Of a stretch of 24,124 nt of DNA, positions 21,601 through 24,124 are shown piece by piece. Within the stretch, counting starts at the first letter, position 1. Every line of letters starts with the position of its first letter. The notes beneath the pieces are model-generated. The model had not been told where the DNA came from, did not search any database, and saw only the letters and a program-made list of their open reading frames with translations. Position numbers and translations under genes: made by a program. Source of the stretch: Plakobranchus ocellatus (taxonomy: Eukaryota; Mollusca; Gastropoda; Plakobranchidae); NCBI GenBank assembly GCA_019648995.1, contig BLXT01003003.1, forward strand, positions 2,627,379 through 2,651,502, read 5' to 3'.

Positions 21601-23449
21601 AAAACAATTTTGTTATTCCCAAACAGGATAAGTGAAGCTGACATCAACAGCCCTCACCCTTACTATATACCTTACTCACCTGCACACTTGAGTTTGAAGA
21701 ATGGGTGGAGGATATGTTAGAGTGATTGAATGCAGAACTGGAAGAGAACTCTTTGCGTCGGGCAGGCACAAGGTTAACATAGGTATGGAGTTGGTTGAGC
21801 AATCGATGCTGCAACATCCAGACTACAACCTGAAACAGGAAAGTCAAACATGATTTTGTGTCCAGTTCTTGACTATCTGAAACAGTGATAATGACTTTAA
21901 ATGTATGTTAAGTGATTGTTGCACAGAGTTGAGGTTAACCTGCCTGATCCAGTGATGATACCCATATGTGACCCGTCTATACATAATCAGTCCTTTGGAG
22001 GCCTGTTTGTGCCCAACTCCATCTATATTGTAATTTTGTGCCAAGTTTTTAACCCTTTGAAATATGCAGTAAAAAGAACAAGAAACAAATAGATTCAAAT
22101 GTATTTTTTCTCTTAAAACAAATACATGTGACATGCAACTTATCAGGACTCAGTACCTGATTAACCCTGTCTATCAATCTGGGGCTGGAGTAGAGCATCA
22201 TGTCATGGTTGTCGTACATGTGAGATGGGAATGAAAAGCGAGCCATTTCCTGGGTAAGCTGCAGGCCTGGGAAGCATCTGTTGAATTCTTGACTCAGCTG
22301 AGAGTCAATCTACAAAAGATGAAACAAACTCAATAAGTCAACAAAAGCAAAAAGTAAAAAGGATTATAACAGAAAAATATGTTGATTATGCTATAGAAAA
22401 TGCTTAGATTGAGTTTTTTGGTGGTATTGTTACTTCTCTTACTTTGGGCGGACATGTTTGATAATCTCACACATAAATATTTGTTATGTGAGTCAATTTC
22501 CATTAAAAGTTTTTAGAACTTTGAAGAAACCACTAGAAGTGGCTGGGTTTGTGTAGACCTTTCTTGAGCCTCCATGTAATATAACAATGAAATTGTTTAT
22601 ATGTTTAGCATCCAGACAAAAACATCTAAAAAAGTTTGTTTATTTAGAAGTGGCTATTTATTTTATATAACACACATAAAATTGAGCACACACAAACCAC
22701 GGGAGGGGAGTTTGCTGATTAAAGGATTGGGTAACTGAGATCTAGTCAGCTAATTTGATTCTGCCTTAGATCTCGTAGCAAGCATGATTGAATATCAACT
22801 TTTGCAATCGCTTTTTTTGAGACTAAATATAGATGATGAATAAATTATACAATGCATAATGATGTTAAAACCCTGGACAGCATTTAAAATGTTTATTCAA
22901 AGTAAATTCATACATGTCATTTGAGTCCCTAATTATGTAGCTATGAGAGTCTACAGAGGCCCTGCAAATGATAGCATCCCTGCCTGGTCATAAATTAAGA
23001 GTTCAGAGAAGCATTACACTCCCAATGATCATTCCAATAGTAATATACTGTGTGGGCATAAAATTTCAGCCATATTAAAACAAAACAAAACGAAAGGGCA
23101 TCACAGCGTTTGATTCTAACTGATCCAAAGGAATGCTCACAATACCATGGAAATAGAAATTCAACAAACAAGTAAAAAGCTGCGAACAACAAATATAATT
23201 CTTAACATTATCAGAATCAACAGCAGTAGTAATGAAAAATGCAAAGTAACAAATATTTAACACACAAAGTTTTGAAAAGCAATGTGTCAGTAAATAATAT
23301 GCTTCATGACAACTAAAGGTTTTACTCACAGCAAAGTTACTTACATAAGTGTCTGCGGAGGGAGACAAAATGTACACATTCGATTCACACAGAGGATAAA
23401 TCAGCATAGCAAATCCCCAGTACACCATGTGACACACAAGCTGGTAAAT
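18441..23449 (-). CDS. NPRL3: NPRL3, GATOR1 complex subunit, C-terminal half over five exons
   Basis: Joining the exons 23345-23449, 22157-22309, 21680-21829, 20682-20915 and 18441-18686 on the - strand gives 295 residues and a TGA stop. All ten exon edges obey the GT-AG rule where visible, and every junction is phase 0. From what I know of NPRL3, the match is clear: [21 protein letters not shown] in the first exon, [17 protein letters not shown] in the third, and [13 protein letters not shown], then [13 protein letters not shown], then LLDKFKEVL and THEDP in the last. In animals NPRL3 forms GATOR1 with NPRL2 and DEPDC5, a GAP for RagA/B at the lysosome that turns mTORC1 off when amino acids are low. 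The N-terminal longin-type region is missing because it lies beyond the right edge (the human protein is about 570 residues). Between the conserved blocks is a Ser/Thr/Gln-rich linker, as in the human protein although with different sequence. The 3' end converges on the + strand gene about 14 kb away. Confidence 0.93.
18752..18900 (+). mobile_element. Probable tRNA-derived SINE remnant
   Basis: TGACACAGTAGATAGC (18760-18775) resembles the A-box part of a tRNA head (TGGCNCAGTGGNTAGC). About 40 bases later AAATTCGAGCCC (18812-18823) resembles the B box (GGTTCGANTCC) with its first bases changed. The order and spacing fit a pol III promoter inside a tRNA-like head. The following sequence, more GC-rich than its surroundings, would be the body. 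There is no tRNA cloverleaf complete enough to call a tRNA gene, no clear poly-A tail and no target-site duplication. It is antisense to NPRL3, in its intron. Confidence 0.5.
20165..20194. repeat. AAAT/AATG microsatellite
   Basis: AAATAAATAAATAAATTAAT and then AAATGAATGA form an imperfect tetranucleotide repeat within the NPRL3 intron. It may mark the tail of an old retro-element, but no body is recognisable beside it. Confidence 0.8.
20682..20915 (-). CDS. NPRL3: NPRL3 serine-rich linker exon
   Basis: The acceptor TTCCGCTTTCCAAG lies before GTGGTG at 20915, and the donor CAG/GTAACT lies at 20682. The exon is 234 bp, 78 codons, phase 0 at both ends. It encodes a Ser/Thr/Gln-rich, probably disordered linker ([28 protein letters not shown]) that joins the central and C-terminal conserved parts. 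Human NPRL3 has a Ser-rich insert at the same place. Because it is symmetric it could be skipped without a frameshift. A nearby AG would move the 5' edge slightly; the chosen one has the better pyrimidine tract. Confidence 0.85.
20916..21679 (-). other. NPRL3: NPRL3 intron (764 bp)
   Basis: The donor GTGAGTAAGG follows GTGCAG at 21680, a near-consensus 5' splice site. The intron contains the 39/37-bp tandem duplication at 21390-21465 and otherwise unremarkable AT-rich sequence. Confidence 0.85.
21390..21465. repeat. Tandem duplication, units of 39 and 37 bp
   Basis: Unit 1 (21390-21428) and unit 2 (21429-21465) both begin AGTTTT, run through an A-stretch into GGCT, and end AAAGCAAACATAAA. 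They differ by small A/T run lengths and two substitutions. The duplication lies within an NPRL3 intron. Confidence 0.85.
21680..21829 (-). CDS. NPRL3: NPRL3 exon with the [10 protein letters not shown] block
   Basis: The acceptor CCTGTTTCAG lies before GTTGTAGTC at 21829, and the donor GTGAGT after GTGCAG at 21680. Fifty codons, phase 0 at both ends. The first 20 residues, [20 protein letters not shown], are a hallmark of NPRL3. The remainder is the Ser-rich start of the linker ([18 protein letters not shown]). Confidence 0.92.
21830..22156 (-). other. NPRL3: NPRL3 intron (327 bp)
   Basis: The donor GTACTGAG follows AATCAG at 22157, and the acceptor CCTGTTTCAG lies before 21829. It is the shortest intron in the window. 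I see nothing else in it. Confidence 0.88.
22157..22309 (-). CDS. NPRL3: NPRL3 exon between the two conserved blocks
   Basis: The acceptor ATCTTTTGTAG lies before ATTGACTCT at 22309. Fifty-one codons, phase 0 at both ends, from IDSQLSQEF to LIDRVNQ. The middle, [10 protein letters not shown], corresponds to the AKFSLP region that I recall in human NPRL3, and the last residues lead directly into VVVWML of the next exon. This exon is less conserved than its neighbours, as is usual for the family. Confidence 0.9.
22310..23344 (-). other. NPRL3: NPRL3 intron (1035 bp)
   Basis: The donor GTAAGTAA follows ACTTAT at 23345, a strong consensus, and the acceptor TTTTGTAG lies before 22309. The open frame that continues past the exon boundary towards 23075 is read-through into intron sequence. 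No element was recognised in this interval. Confidence 0.85.
23345..23449 (-). CDS. NPRL3: NPRL3 exon with the YWG...YPLCESNVY block
   Basis: The acceptor TTGCTGCTTCAG lies before ATTTACCAG at 23449, and the donor GTAAGT at 23345. Thirty-five codons, phase 0. [20 protein letters not shown] is one of the strongest family blocks and anchors the identification. This is the most 5' exon visible; preceding exons must lie to the right of the window or be very short. Confidence 0.92.
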
Positions 23450-23866
23450 CTGAAGCAGCAAAAACATTTAAAAAAGAGATAATTATCTTAAATTACTGAT
23501 TGCACAAAACAAAAATTTATTATGACCCAGGATGGGGTGATGGGTAATACACAAGGAAGATATAGACTCAACGCACACAAAGTTTCTTGTTTAATTTTAT
23601 TTATCTATATAATCACCCTAGTTTTTGAGAGCAAATTAATGAAATGTTTTTGCAATAGTAACGTGTAAAGACATTTTGCAGAAAACTAGCTGTGAAAATA
23701 AAGTTTTATACATTGTGAAGAGACCCTTGTAGTAATCAAACTATATTAAGCCCTGTAAGACTCTCCGAAAAGTTTATGACAGAATTTAAATGAGAAAAAG
23801 CTAGAATTGTAATAAGTGTCAACATTTACTTCATACTTCTAGTTGCAAAATATCTTCCGTAGGTGA

Positions 23867-23915
23867 TACAGTAAAGTCCGGTTAAATGAATGTCAAATGA
23901 AGACAACTTTCATTA
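23867..23915. mobile_element. Possible pogo/Tigger-like terminal repeat
   Basis: TACAGTAAAGTCCGGTTAAA followed by TGAATGTCAAATGAAG resembles ends of Tc1/mariner-superfamily pogo-like elements, which start CAGT after a TA target and run into a CCGGTTAA-type stretch. Only one end is visible. No inverted partner was found in the window, so the element would extend past the right edge or this is chance resemblance. Confidence 0.25.
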
Positions 23916-24098
23916 AATTAATACCTTTAGCAGTGCGTCAGATTTTCTGCTACAAAATCAGTATCTAAAAAAATGCCACGTTGCCTAAACACATGCTTTG
24001 AAATCGGTAGTGATTACTATTTAAGAAATGAGATACCGATTTGCTGTAGGAGGTTTCCTCCATGGAGTCATGCTATCATTTATGTTGTTGTTAAAGTA

Positions 24099-24122
24099 TG
24101 TGTGTGAGTGTGTGTGTGTGTG
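24099..24122. repeat. Imperfect (TG)n microsatellite
   Basis: TG repeats with one interruption (TGTGTGTGAGTGTG, continuing to the window edge). A shorter (GT) run occurs at 12811-12825. No function is implied. Confidence 0.9.
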
Positions 24123-24124
24123 GG

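Larger units (their letters stand above)
23450..24124 (-). other. NPRL3: NPRL3 intron, partial
   Basis: This sequence lies upstream of the 23345-23449 exon in NPRL3 sense. I see no further exon with NPRL3 similarity. It includes a possible transposon end at 23867-23915 and a GT microsatellite at the window edge. Confidence 0.65.

Noticed and set aside
22995-23344. Continuation of - strand open frames beyond the exon at 23345
   Set aside because: The frame runs through a perfect GTAAGT donor into intron sequence, and similarity to NPRL3 stops exactly there.
1-24124. CRISPR array, bacterial operon or phage element
   Set aside because: There are no regularly spaced direct repeats and no bacterial gene organisation. 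The spliced NPRL3 gene shows that this is animal nuclear DNA.

Overview
The window is a stretch of AT-rich animal nuclear DNA. The coding exons have clean GT-AG boundaries and canonical AATAAA signals, and there are long homopolymer tracts, microsatellites and a tRNA-like SINE remnant. Nothing bacterial is present. The recognisable protein is metazoan-type NPRL3. An invertebrate, possibly a lophotrochozoan such as a mollusc, is my guess from general character only; no diagnostic marker was found.

Layout: two genes point towards each other. On the + strand, 1-2981 is the last intron of an upstream gene whose terminal coding exon is 2982-4658. That exon encodes 558 residues of Ser/Pro/Arg-rich, apparently disordered tail that I could not assign to a family. 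It is followed by about 8.4 kb without genes that is T-rich on the + strand and ends in a cluster of AATAAA signals near 12.85-13.06 kb with a GU-rich stretch beyond, so it may be a very long 3' UTR. On the - strand, five consecutive exons between 23449 and 18441 encode the C-terminal 295 residues of NPRL3, a subunit of the GATOR1 complex that restrains mTORC1 when amino acids are scarce. Its N-terminal half lies beyond the right edge.

Between the genes the homopolymer bias flips: T-runs dominate on + up to about 13.1 kb, and A-runs become more common from about 13.8 kb. This fits two convergent transcripts, or their old footprints, meeting around 13-14.5 kb. The interval holds hairpins, tandem duplications and one diverged local duplication (15.7 and 16.8 kb), but no additional convincing gene. 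The two genes show no shared pathway; their relation is positional.

No clear undescribed system was found. The most informative signals are a 7-residue repeat array and a duplicated DEY-containing motif in the unidentified tail, the fully phase-0 exon structure of NPRL3 with a serine-rich linker exon, a 19-bp hairpin at 5635-5675, a compound inverted repeat at 14577-14649, and the duplication whose second copy carries extra sequence bounded by 12-bp direct repeats.
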